NCBI RefSeq assembly: GCF_949774975.1
Contig: NC_083104.1
Location: forward strand, 101,553,556 to 101,617,555
Source of the DNA: Lagenorhynchus albirostris
Taxonomy: Eukaryota; Chordata; Mammalia; Artiodactyla; Delphinidae
Length of the DNA: 64,000 bases
Direction: 5' to 3'
In this document: positions 11,815-22,690 of the stretch, piece by piece
How positions within the stretch are numbered: the first letter of the stretch is position 1
Layout of the letters: each line of letters begins with the position of its first letter
Notes under the pieces: generated by a model
The model's input: the letters and a program-made list of their open reading frames with translations, nothing else
Told to the model about the DNA's origin: nothing
Database searches by the model: none
Translations under genes and position numbers: made by a program

Positions 11815-12587
11815 CAGGAATCATTCCTGATGCATCTCTTTCTCTTGCTCCTTTCATACATCCACCTAGTCTTGGCAGATTTTGGGGGAAATGTCTTCCA
11901 AATCTTACCACTTCTCCCCATTAGCATGGCTCGAATCCTAGCCTAAGCCACTTCCCCAGCCGGGCTACTCCGACACTCTCCTGACTGGTCCTACCCTTCC
12001 CCACCACGTCTCTGCACAGCACACGGTGACTACGCTGAAAAGTGAGTCAGGGCAGCACACACTGTGCTTCAAACCTTCTAGCGGCCTTAGGCGGCACTTA
12101 GAACGGAGCCAGTCTCCTTCTGAAGTCCTACAAGAGTCAGACTCAAGCCCCGCCTGCCTCACTGGCCACGCTTTGCACACTCTGCCCCTTCATTTCTGCC
12201 TCTCAAACACTCCAAACTTGTACCTGCCCTTGCACCTTGGAGTTTGCTGTTCCCTCTGCCTAAAACACTTTTCCCCAAGATCTTCGCATGGCCGGCTCCT
12301 CATGTATCATTCAGGTCTCCGCTTAATTACCTCCACTTCCACAAAGCCTCCCTAGGTCACCCAGACACGCTCTATTGCACTGCCTTTCAAAAAATTGTCA
12401 GAGTGGAACTCATTCTCACCTGCTATTTCCTTTTCTCTGGATTTTTGCTTTCCCAACCAGAATGAAAGCTTTGAGAGCAAAAGATCCTTGCGGGGCTTGT
12501 TTACAGGAGTGTCTTTGACACCTAGAACAGCGCCTGGTATTCATGAAAGGTTTGTTGAATGAGAACATGTTATCTTGTCACATGTGG

Positions 12588-12715
12588 TGGAGATATTCTT
12601 GTCCTCAGTCTGTAGGCAGGAAAACCATACCAAAGAGGCTAGCTTGTCCAAAGTCAAATAGCTATTAGGAGTATAAGTGCTGGGATCTGATTCCGGAGCC
12701 TCTGATGTTAATCCC
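12588..12715 (-). mobile_element. MIR SINE, antisense
   Basis: Degraded antisense MIR core: ggcaggaaaaccataccaaag, then gcttgtccaaagtcaaatagc, then tgggatctgattccgga. Confidence 0.6.
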
Positions 12716-13744
12716 CAATAATACTGCCTTCAAGATTTATCCCTCTGGAATCAAGAACTCATTTTATAAAAATGGGAAGGATTCCTAAAATATCTGTAAG
12801 CAGATGAGTTAACTTTTCATATCTGGGGAAGCAAACACAGGCTAGAAATAAAGTTTACTAAAGTGTTAAGAACTATTTTTATCAGCAGGGCTGATCGGGT
12901 TTGAACAAAATCCTTTCTTTCCGTTGTTTAAACTTATAACTAACACACAGTGTGATTTCTATGAGAACCTGTAGCTTGAACACAGATCTTGTTACTGAGG
13001 GCCCAGAACCCCAGGAAGGAAGACCACCGGGCTCTGTTGCATTTGGCCTCAGCTTGCGGCAGGGAAGTCCCACTCTCCCTGAGTTTCTCCCCATGGCGTC
13101 TGCTCCATGGCGTGTGCACAAGTGATTTTGCACACGCAGAGCCCTCTGAGGGGGTAGTTATGCGCTTGCTCCTGTCAATAGCCAAGTGTGTCTCTTCCCC
13201 TCACCCTTCAGAACCCACGTTCTTCAGGGACCCGTCCTAAGTGTATCCCGCATCTTTGATTGTGGTGTCAGTAGAGACACGAGGGTCTGCAGCGGGCGCT
13301 GGCTCTTCATAAACGTCAGCTCTCTGAGCTCTTGGCCCTGCCTGGAATACGGATGGAGAAAGGGCATCTCTTCTGGTGAGGACGGGGTCTCCTGGAAGAG
13401 GAGCTGGTGTCAGGGCCACGCTTTCCCAAGTCTCACCTGCGCGGCTCCAGGAACCCTGCTCACCAACACTCTGAAAGCGTCCCCCGAACCCTGGCTCTGC
13501 TTAGGGAGTGACAGGTGCGGGGGAGGTCGGGAGGAAGGGACAAGGCAGATGAGAAGTCCAAAGGCAAAACCCTTTGCTTCTGCTTTGATTCTCCAGAAGG
13601 TCAATACTCCTTTGAGTTTCGGCCACCAACTGGAAGAAGATATTTCTGAAACAGTTGGGGAAATGTAACCAGGAATGTCTGTTAGATGATGTTGGTTTTA
13701 CTGGGTAGGGCAATGGTGTGGTTATATTTTAAAAGTCCTATCTG
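12716..13744. other. Non-repetitive stretch, no gene recognised
   Basis: Contains a 160-codon plus-strand frame (13186-13668) with no recognisable domain, overlapped by other frames on the opposite strand. I see no convincing exon structure, CpG island or repeat. Confidence 0.45.
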
Positions 13745-13965
13745 TTAGAGATGCACACTGAAGTATTTACAGGTAAAATGATACAATGCCTGAGATTTGT
13801 TTTAAGCTCCAGAAGAAAGGGTGTCAGTTTGTGGAGGGGGGTAGATAAAAATAGTAAGGGAGAAAGTTGTTGAAACTGTACACAGGGGGATTCTTCATAC
13901 CAGTCTCCTCAGTTCTGTATAAGCTTAAAATTTCCTCAATAAAATGGTTTTTAAAAAACCATCAT
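13745..13965 (+). mobile_element. Old L1-type 3' UTR-like repeat
   Basis: Reads gagatgcacactgaagtattt, aaatgatacaatgcctgagatt, gttgttgaaactgtacac, ending ctcaataaaatggtttttaa with an A-rich tail. I know this pattern as a common interspersed 3' end but am not certain of the family name. Confidence 0.5.
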
Positions 13966-15120
13966 TATCCATGAGTTCAGTCAAATTTATAAACTACTTG
14001 CTTTACTTGTCCTGAAGGACTTAGGGCTGCAGTGGGTCATCAGGGGCTTGTACAGAGGGCATGTCAACCAAGAACCAGGGGTACAACCCATGGGCACAAG
14101 CCCAGCTGAGGGAGAGGTCGCTTTACCTTGCTGGGTCATCGTGACCCAGGGGACTGTCTCCTCGCCCTTCTGACCTCATGAGGCTGCGGTGACGGGTGCA
14201 GGAAAGCCCCCGGGAAGTGGACAAAGGTGCTGTAGAAAAGCAAATCACAGCTGAGTCGGGGACGGCTCTCTCTTCTCTCCTCTGTCCCTTCCTCCTTCTT
14301 CCTTTTTTGTGATTCTCATCCTCAGCTCTGCTTTCTCTCTCCTTTCTATCTTGCAAGTTTTCCATTTTTCAAAACTCAAAATAAGACAAGACAGGAAAAC
14401 TGCCCTGTGTTTTCCTTTTGAAATCGTATGACTGGGCTGGTGGTCAGAGGCTGTGTCTGTGTCTGGTCTGGACCTTCTGACCCCAAGCGCCCCTTCCCAA
14501 GGTTTCTTCTGGACATTTCCACGCTGTGGAGGTTAAAGGGGGGCTGGCCTCCCTCTGGCCTGGGCAGATCTGGGATTTCCTGCCATGAGTGGTACATTGT
14601 ACCAACATCTAGTTTATAGGGGCCGAGCGAAAAGACACATGAATTGCAAGATTCAATGGTTTTGTGTCAAGATTCGATGCAAGATCTTCAATTGCAAGAC
14701 TGATGGTTTTGTGTCACCTGAGTGAACATGAATGGTTTCTGCAGTTTAAAAAATGTGCTTGGAAGAATTGGGTTAATTATTTACCACATGGGGAAAAAGT
14801 CCTTTTTTGCTAATCTGAGACTTAAAATGCAATCTAGACACTGAGTTTTGAATTCACTGCCAAGGAAACCAAACTTGGATACCCTGGGTCCTCCTTTCTC
14901 ATCCCCTTACTTTGTGTTAGTCATCGAAAAGCTTAGGTACAGCGCTCCCAGGATTTATGAGTTGCTTCTCACCCCGGCACGTAATACAGCAGCTCGGCCG
15001 GACCATGTGAGCAAAGCAGGAAGGGTGGGCTGAGAGAGTTTTAGAGCCTTTGGCACAAGCTGAAGTCACAAAGTCACTTTGCAGGAAGAGACTGGGGTGT
15101 GAAGAGTTACTGTGGAAAAG
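13966..15120. other. Non-repetitive stretch with a small local duplication
   Basis: No gene recognised. The minus-strand frame at 14123-14365 is a Lys/Arg/Glu-rich product of a pyrimidine-rich stretch on the plus strand, not a domain. Confidence 0.45.
14642..14716. repeat. Partial 48-bp tandem duplication
   Basis: The string aattgcaaga plus a ggttttgtgtca end appears at 14642-14669 and again at 14690-14716, offset by 48 bp, with a 2-bp length difference between copies. Confidence 0.8.
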
Positions 15121-15130
15121 AGAACACCAC

Positions 15131-15339
15131 CTTTTTTTTTTTTTTTTGCAGTACGCGAGCCTCTCACTGCTGTGGCCTCTCCCGTTGCAGAGCACAGACT
15201 CCGGACACGCAGGCCCAGCGGCCATGGCTCACGGGCCCAGCCGCTCCGCGGCATGTGGGATCCTCCCAGACCGGGGCACGAACCCGTGTCCCCTGCATCG
15301 GCAGGCGGACTCTCAACCACTGTGCCACCAGGGAAGCCC
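15131..15339 (-). mobile_element. CHR-type SINE, long form, antisense
   Basis: T-tract, then gcagtacgcgagcctctcac, ending ccaccagggaagccc. The flanks agaacaccaccttttt (from 15121) and agaaaaccaccttttg (from 15341) form a target duplication with one internal mismatch. Confidence 0.93.
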
Positions 15340-15914
15340 TAGAAAACCACCTTTTGGTGTAATAGAAAGTGAGAACAGGAAACTTAAGGTCGAATTCTAC
15401 TCATAGTGAATGCTTTGGGTTCACCCCTGCTTCTTCACTGGACAGATACTTTCTGCAACCATGAAAGGACTTCTCCCCTTCTCCCACGCCCCTCATTTTT
15501 TCCACCCTCAGAAACCACCTTCTCCCATATGGGTTATTTTGGTAAATCTACTGCCCTTCAAACAGGTCCTCGTTCTCATGTTTTGCCTGTAGTCATTTAG
15601 TTAGAAATAAATTTTGGGAGAAGATGGTGGGGAAAGCCAGATTGCTCAGCTGGCCACTTTTCCTCCCCTGAGTCACCAGCAGTGTCCCCGGCTGAGTCAG
15701 CTCGCCGTGGCCTTGGCGTGGTTATCCGCACGGGCCCCTCAGGACCGGCCATCCGGCTTCCCCATCCAAGTGCTCCTGGGCCCCTCGTGAGCAGCGTCCT
15801 CTCACCAAGAAAACGATCCCGACCCTGCCACGTTGGCTGACTGCTGCAGGCTGAGAGCTCGGCAGCTCCTCAGGGATGCTGGGTGGCCCCTTTCCGGGAG
15901 TGTGGGTTCTCACA
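15340..15914. other. Non-repetitive stretch, no gene seen
   Basis: Two overlapping 60-64 codon frames near 15406-15600 and a 63-codon minus frame near 15722-15913 show no recognisable domain. Confidence 0.45.
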
Positions 15915-16105
15915 CAGGCTCACCACATCCTAGCTGTGTGACACTGGGCAAGTTACTGGATCTCTCTGGGCCTCAGTTTCCACATCTGTAAAATGGGAAA
16001 TGTAAAAGGTACCATAGAACTATAGCAGGACTTAACAGGTGAATACATATAAAACAACTGCCTCACACTAAGTGTTGGGTATTATTATTATCGTTATTAT
16101 TCCTA
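15915..16105 (+). mobile_element. MIR SINE
   Basis: Clear MIR core: tagctgtgtgacactgggca, agttactggatctctctggg, cctcagtttccacatctgta, aaatggg, with a tattattattatc tail. Confidence 0.88.
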
Positions 16106-16220
16106 GAGGAAAAGGGGTGGCCTTCTAGGTCAGGGAGCCACGTGGAGGTGGGCGGGGGGAGGGCACACACTGGGGAGCCAGAGTCACCTGCACAAGCTTG
16201 TCAACAAAAAATAACTTACA

Positions 16221-16507
16221 GGGACTTCCCTGGTGGCGCAGTGGTTAAGAATCCGCCTGCCAATGCAGGGGACACGGGTTCGAGCCCTGGTCCGGGAAGA
16301 TCCCACATGCCACGGAGCAACTCAGCCCATGCACCACAACTACTAAGCCTGCGCTCTAGAGCCCACAAGCCACAGCTACTGAGCCCGAGTGCCACAACTA
16401 CTGAAGCCTGTGCCTAGAGCCGGTGCTCTACAACAAGAGAAGCCCGCGCACTGCAAGGAAGACCCAACGCAGCCAATAAATTAAAAAAAAACCAAAAACC
16501 AAAAAAA
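16221..16507 (+). mobile_element. CHR-type SINE, extended form
   Basis: Begins gggacttccctggtggcgca, has the B-box ggttcgagccc, and extends through a second part ending agacccaacgcagccaataaa and an A-rich tail. Flanking ataacttaca (left) and a cttacaa-like sequence (right) suggest a target duplication. Confidence 0.92.
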
Positions 16508-16524
16508 CCCTTACAAATCTAGTC

Positions 16525-16745
16525 CTAATGCCTTGCTTTTTGAGTGCCGTCGCTGTGCTAACCATGGCAGAAGACACTTCTTAAACATTCTCTTTAATCC
16601 TGATAACAACCTGCATGGCAAGCATAATTATCCCCATTTCAGGGATGAAGAAACTGAGGCCAGGTAGCCTGGAGCCTTGCTCAGGGTCACAGTCCAGTAG
16701 GTGGAAGAACATGAGCTGGGCTGCAAGGTTCACTCTTGCTCGACA
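16525..16745 (-). mobile_element. MIR SINE, antisense
   Basis: Reads tctttaatcctgataacaac, then attatccccatttcagggatg, then gaaactgaggcc and cagggtcacagtccagtagg, the antisense MIR core. Confidence 0.85.
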
Positions 16746-17383
<638 letters not shown>

Positions 17384-17731
17384 GTGGGGAGGGCCTCTGA
17401 TTGCCCTCCTGCCAGGACTGGATACAGGGAGCCGGGAGCTTCAAAAAGCAGACGGCACACGTGCTTCGCATTCGACCAAAACACAGGCCCTGCCACTTAC
17501 TCGCCCTGGATTATATTCTGAATCGAACCACTTGCAAGTCAATTTAGGGAGGAACCAAGCCTACATTCGGTGAGTTCAGCTAACGCAGAGATGGGCGCAG
17601 AGCTGGATCTCTGGTGATCCCATTCCAGGCTAGACTTTTTTTAATAAAGCCTGCGGCCACGGTCACCTCTGGACTTTGTGCAGTGGCATTGGCCCCTCAG
17701 CTTGAAGTTGGCTACCTTCACCTTCGTGTTT
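17384..17731. other. Non-repetitive stretch, no gene seen
   Basis: Nothing recognised between the TG tract and the LTR. Confidence 0.45.
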
Positions 17732-18112
17732 GTCTGCTCGGGCAGCCGGGACAAAGTACCACAGACCAGGCAGCTTAAACAACAGACATTTATTCCCTCA
17801 CAGTCTGGAGGCTGAATGTCCAAGATCAAGGTGTCACAGGGCTGTTTTCTCCTGAGGCCTCTCTCCTTGGCTTGCAGATGGCCATCTTCTCCCTGTGTCC
17901 TTACATGGTCATCCCTCTGTGTGTGTCTGTGTCCTCATCCCCTCTTCTTATAAGGACATCCGTCAGATTAGCACCCACCCTAGTGATCTCATTTTAACTT
18001 AATTGTCTCTCTAAAAACCTTGTCTCTAAATATGGTCCCATTCTGAGGTGCTGGGGGTTAGGACTTCAACATATGGGCTATTGGTGGGATGGAAAGCAGC
18101 CCATAATAACCT
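17732..18112 (-). mobile_element. MLT1-type MaLR solo LTR, antisense
   Basis: Reads the antisense LTR in order: gggacaaagtaccacagacc, aacaacagacatttattccc, cctctctccttggcttgcag, ccttcttataagg-type promoter region, then ttaggacttcaacatatggg. A non-autonomous ancient ERVL-MaLR LTR; no internal sequence is attached. Confidence 0.82.
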
Positions 18113-18605
18113 CCTACCCAGTATAAATTCAGTAGAGTTAATGATACCTGTCATTCATGCTTGGGGTGGGGAGATTACTCAGCAGTTAGCCCTCCTCCCA
18201 AGCACATAGCTGAGATGAACCATCTAAGGTTTTAGCCTTTTTGGAGAGTAAATTTAGGGGATGAATACTCTCAGGTAAGGGGAGCACCCTGGGCTTGACG
18301 GTGGTTGCAGAGATTGGCGATGGGAGGCAAGAGTAGTGAGGGAGCAGAAACGGAGGAGAGATGGTGCCAAAGGGCAGCATTACCTGGAGTTGGGGGTCAC
18401 AGAAACGCAGACTATTGCAGCCAGAAGTGATCCCTGGAGATCACTGTCCCTGCAGAGTTCCTAGACTGGAACTCTGTAATATTCCTCTCTTCCCAGCATG
18501 TGGAGAAGACTCATTTCCTGTTCTCCATTCACGACAGACCGCCTGGAACCTTGGCACTATCCCCCACACCGGACCAGAGAGGACAGGTCAGGAAAGGCGC
18601 ATGCG
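18113..18605. other. Non-repetitive stretch, no gene seen
   Basis: Short overlapping frames only. Ends at a 24-bp tandem repeat. Confidence 0.45.
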
Positions 18606-18677
18606 CTGAGGGACGTGCGTTTACAGGGACTGAGGGACGTGCGTTTACAGGGGCTGAGGGACGTGCGTTTACAGGGA
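18606..18677. repeat. 24-bp tandem repeat, three copies
   Basis: Unit ctgagggacgtgcgtttaca plus ggg and a or g, at 18606-18629, 18630-18653 and 18654-18677. Only the last base differs between copies. The period is a multiple of three, so a reading frame passes through as a repeated 8-residue string, but no gene is evident. Confidence 0.95.
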
Positions 18678-18919
18678 GGCCAGTACGGCAGCATCTGCTC
18701 GTTTCACCTGCTCACACCCTGCCTTCCTTTCTTCCGGTAGCAGACTCTATTTTCTTGAGCCCAGAAATGGGCATGTGACCCTGGATGGATAAATCATTGC
18801 ACCACTTTGATCTCAGTGACTGCTCCAAGAGTTCAATGAGGTTGAGCCACACTGAGCTAACCAGGTGTCCCCGCTGGAGCCCAGAGGAAGGCTCTTACTC
18901 CCTGGATAAAGAGCTGTCA
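18678..18919. other. Non-repetitive stretch
   Basis: No recognisable feature between the 24-bp repeat and the SINE. Confidence 0.4.
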
Positions 18920-19131
18920 AGGGGCTTCCCTGGTGGCGCAGGGGTTGGGAGTCCGCCTGCCGATGCAGGGGATGCGGGTTCGTGCCCCGGTCCGGGAAGA
19001 TCCCACATGCCACGGAGCGGCTGGGCCTGTGAGCCATGGCCGGTGGGCCTGGGCATCCGGAGCCTGTGCTCTGCAGCGGGAGAGGCCACAGCGGTGGGAG
19101 GCCCGCGTACCGCAAAAAAAAAAAAAAAAAA
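18920..19131 (+). mobile_element. CHR-type SINE, long form
   Basis: Starts ggcttccctggtggcgcagg, has B-box ggttcgtgccc, and ends gcgtaccgc followed by about 20 A. A short target duplication gtcaagg flanks it (18914-18920 and just after the A tail). Confidence 0.95.
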
Positions 19132-19989
19132 AAGTCAAGGACTTAAGTCTGAGCTGCTGTTGCCAGGAATCCACCCATTGCAGAAGCTGGTTTGGCTAAG
19201 ACGTCTGTGCACAGAGGGAAACGGAGGCCGGGCAGAGGGGGTGGGCCCGGCGACTCTGGAGTCCCTGCTTGAGGCCCGGACCTGGCCATCTCCGCCCCAG
19301 CCTACCCTCCTTGTGCTGTGGCCCCAGGACCCAATAAATCCCTCCTAATCTTGGATTTCTACCATCTGTGACCCAAAGAGTCCACCTAATTCAGGTAGAG
19401 CATGGAGTGCATTAAAAGTTGTGAAAGTGGGAAGAGGGCTAAAGGGGTTTGCCAGCTATGTCCTCAGCAGGAAGATGAGGAAGGGCCAGGCCTGCAGTCT
19501 GGAGGAAATGCCTTACCATGTGACGACTGAGAACAAGCAAAAGGGTTCAAATGATCTTGGGCTTGTACTTTCTGAAAAGCAACCTTTGAATTGGAGAGGT
19601 GAAAAGAAACTCGATTAACCCTTTGGGGAATTGAGACCCAAGGTAAGAGAGGAGACAGTAAGAAAGGGTCACCTGCCTTGAAATGAGCTTGTCTCTGGTC
19701 CTGCTCAAGCCGGTAGGCGGAGCAGGCACCTTGCCACGGGAGCGGGAGATGTGCTTTTGCAGGAATCGCGATAATGGGGCAACATGCTGTAAAGCTGGAA
19801 TGAGTGTTAGATCAGTTTTCACAAGGTGTTGGGACTCGGGGTGCAGTTCTTAGACTCTGGGGGGGAGGCCACGCCTTGAGTTCCATGAGATGTTCAAACT
19901 CTTCACGACATGCTGGCCGCCGGCCCTCTGGTCCCAGACAGCTGGGGCTTGGGGAGCAGCTTTGCCTGGAGGGCGGCGAGTGGAGAGAG
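19132..19989. other. Non-repetitive stretch, no gene seen
   Basis: Several 60-90 codon frames overlap without any recognisable domain. Confidence 0.4.
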
Positions 19990-20400
19990 GAGTCGTGAGA
20001 GAAGGGACTCCGTTTCGGGCAGGTGGCATCGAGGTGCCTGCAAGGACAGCTGTGCAGGCCGCTCAGGTGGCACTTTGAACGCTTTGGTCTGGAGCTCAGG
20101 AGAGGTTAGGCCTGGTGAGGTCGTTCCGGGGCTCGTGGGCAGGAAGGCCGTGATGGTGAATGCGAGTCCCAGGGCTTCTGTGCTTCTAGGGTAGAGAAGC
20201 CAGAAGCGTCGGGGTGACTTGTGTTGAGGGCCTGGTGGGAAGAGAAGAGCCGATGGGGAGAGCGAGAGAGAGGGTTCAGAGATGGGAAGGGCTGGGGAAG
20301 CAGAGGGAACAGAGGGCCGGGAGAAAGGGGGCAGTTAACAGGGGTGAACAGTTGACCGTTAACAGTGTCAAATGCTAATGAAGAAAGAAGACTGCGTTGT
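19990..20400 (-). mobile_element. Ancient interspersed repeat, family uncertain (L2-era)
   Basis: The string ggtggcatcgaggtgcctgc, then ggtctggagctcaggagagg, then gggtgacttgtgttgaggg and a purine-rich stretch ending acagtgtcaaatgctaatga, is a familiar multicopy pattern in mammalian DNA, most likely an L2-related antisense copy. The family call is tentative. Confidence 0.4.
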
Positions 20401-20520
20401 GGCAGAGACCTGCGAGAAAAATCCATTTCAGTAGGCGGGGCAGAGCAGTTGAACAGGAAGAGGGGAGTGGACGGGCTTCCTTCCTCACTCGGTCGCTGCC
20501 TTTGCTAGCACCTCCTCGCT

Positions 20521-20940
20521 CACCAGCCTTTCAAGTAGTTTCCAGCCAGGCGTCTGCCGTGCTTTTTGCTTCCACGTCCGCACCAGCACCCGCACCGCTA
20601 GCTGCTTGCCTTCCTAAAGCCCAGCTCGCGGGGGCCGAGGGACAGCACGCAACCGCCCCTCCCGCCCGGGTACCGTAGCTGGAGAGATGCTGACTCGGGA
20701 GCTCACGCGGCGGGCCCCGACTCGGTGGCCAGCACGGTGTGCGAGAGCCGCTCGCTCAGCCCTGTGGGAAGGAAGCAGGGGCTGGGAGGGGTGTCACGCT
20801 CCGCGTCGCAGTCAACCAGGAGGAGGTGGCAGAGGGCCGGCCGTCTCCACGGTGTGGCTCCAAGTTGCCCTGGGTGCTGCCGTCTGAACTACAGCGGCAG
20901 CAGAAGCCCCCGGACGGAGGCCCAGCTGCGGCCTGAGGAG
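20521..20940. promoter_or_regulatory. CpG-dense block, candidate orphan CpG island
   Basis: A hand count gives about 36 CpG dinucleotides in 420 bp at roughly 65 percent G+C, an observed/expected ratio near 0.8. No SINE, LTR or L1 5' UTR signature covers it. It could be a promoter, enhancer or a remnant of an unrecognised element. No TATA box or recognisable first exon is seen next to it. Confidence 0.55.
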
Positions 20941-21129
20941 GTGGGATTCAGGCCAGGCCTGGACGTGTGCACGTTCCATCACTCCTAACATGTTCTGTGG
21001 GCAGAACTGAGTCACGTGGCAGGCCGTGGCTCTGCGAGAGGCCGGGGAAGGCAGCTGAGCTGAGTCACGGGGGAAAGGAGAAGCTTGCCAGACTGGTGGG
21101 TGTGGCATTCAAGACCTTGCCACATTGGA
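20941..21129. other. Non-repetitive stretch
   Basis: Two gagtcacg/gagtcacgtgg motifs (near 21010 and 21062) are AP-1/E-box-like, but isolated motifs of this length occur by chance. Confidence 0.3.
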
Positions 21130-21425
21130 CCCAGCCCACTTTCCTGTCCCATCTTCCCGGAGTTTGACTCCACTCCAAGGTACAGGGGAGCATCACCTAC
21201 CGTTCCTACGTGTACTAGGCACATCCCCATTTCCCCCTCAAGCAGGAACACTGCTTTCCCAGCCCCTACCTACTTCCTGGAATCCTACCCATGCTCTAAG
21301 CTACAGGGATAGGCCTCCTCTTCCACGGAGGACCTCTGAGTTGCAATTATTCCCTCCTTCTGTAATTTGTTTGCCTCAGACTCCATCACTCTTTATCTCC
21401 TGCTTGTATTAAAGCTGTAACAGTT
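21130..21425 (+). mobile_element. Possible degraded L2
   Basis: Pyrimidine-rich text with ttattccctccttctgtaattt and ctctttatctcctgcttgtatt resembles a decayed L2 3' region in plus orientation. Weak. Confidence 0.3.
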
Positions 21426-22539
21426 ATATAAATTCCTCTGTGAGCTGCAGGGCGGGGTGAACTCAGAGTTACCTTTGCTCACCCTAAACCTACGGAAACA
21501 GTGGGTTGTACGGTCCCAAATCAGGACGTGCGGTCTGAGAAGTCTTAGCGTACATGCCAGGATCGAGCGGGTGACGTATTAGATGGTGGATTCTTCAGAA
21601 TTTCCTGGAGGCGTAATAGATACTCAGTGAATACTGCTGGCCTGGGATGGAACCGAGTCGTTGTGATCACTTAGTCACATACGAAGCAAGAGAGAGGAAC
21701 CTGGAGGGACTTTTCAAATCACAGCAGCACCAGCTGGAGACATTTTCTGGGGCCCTAGGGGGACCCAACATACTCACCAGCATTCCAGGACTCCCAGCCA
21801 AGTGAAGCACCTAGACACCTCACTGAAACAGTACAAAAATCCAGTACAGCAGAAACGTGATGTTTGAGGGTCCGCGTTTTGCGCCAGCCCGTGGCCATTT
21901 GAACTTGCGTCCTTCGAAGGCACCCCGGGTTCTGAGATGATTTCAAGATGAATGGCTTTATTTGGTGTCTGCTGTGGCTCATTTAGCAACTGGAAGCTTC
22001 TTTCCAGCTCCGTGGCTGAGGGCCTGAGGATGGCTTGTGAATTATTTTGTCAACAAGTCAACCAGGGATGGTGTTTCCAGTCTGCCTGTTGCTTGTATGT
22101 GACCCTCAATTATGAACGTTAATACAAGGAAGACATTATTTTAACGGTAAAAATGCTTGCATGTATCTGTTCCGTTCATGGCTGAGATGTTATTGGCACT
22201 AACCTGAGCTGAAGCAAAAAGGAGCAAATAAAAAGTATAGCTGGTGCCCAAGCAGAGCCATCCGGGGCAGAGGGCTGGGCTGCTCCCAGCTTGGCTTCAA
22301 GGGGTAGCGTGTCCTGCGTGGGCTGCGTGTCTGTGGCACAGGAGACACCTCTCCGGGTGGCCAGAGGAGTGGGGAGAAAGGACGGGTTAGTCGGTGTGGA
22401 GGCAGCTGTTGCCTGCTCACTGGTCTTCCTTCTCCAGGTCCCCTGAGAGCTCCAGAACCTGTGACCTTGGCCTACAGGGGAGCCCAGCCCAGCGAGACTT
22501 CCGTGGGGATTTGCTAAAGGACCCTCCGTCCAGCCCAAT
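21426..22539. other. Non-repetitive stretch, no gene recognised
   Basis: Includes part of a 176-codon minus frame (22176-22706) without recognisable domain. Confidence 0.4.
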
Positions 22540-22690
22540 TCGCAGATGTTCCCAAGACACACCCCACGTGCCTTTGCTCGTTCTGTTTCTTCTTCCTGGA
22601 ACCTGTCTGACCCACTTGGAATCCGAAGCATCCTTTCATCCGTCTCCGATGGCACTCCCTGCATTCCTCTCTGATGGCCTCCACCGGTTA
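22540..22690 (+). mobile_element. Possible short L2 fragment
   Basis: Reads cctttgctcgttctgtttct, tcttcctggaacctg, resembling the L2 block that precedes its 3' end. Short and diverged. Confidence 0.35.

Larger units (their letters stand above)
10690..12565 (+). mobile_element. Long L2 LINE copy (ORF 3' part and 3' end), interrupted
   Basis: Plus-strand order matches L2 from within its ORF to the 3' end: tctgtctcagtaaagggcacc, then catctctttctcttgctcc, then gtttgctgttccctctgcctaaaac, cccaagatcttcgcatggc, then cacctagaacagcgcctgg and tttgttgaatgaga. About 1.5 kb of L2 remains once the two SINEs at 11472-11592 and 11609-11814 are removed. Frames are broken throughout. Confidence 0.8.

Noticed and set aside
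11323..11946. 207-codon plus-strand open frame
   Set aside because: It runs through two antisense CHR SINEs and L2 sequence; similar peptides recur at 15050-15406 and 18813-19115 because they come from the same SINE.
13186..13668. 160-codon frame
   Set aside because: No recognisable domain, overlapping frames on the other strand, and no splice or promoter context.
18606..18677. CRISPR-like direct repeats
   Set aside because: Units are contiguous without spacers and the DNA is mammalian.
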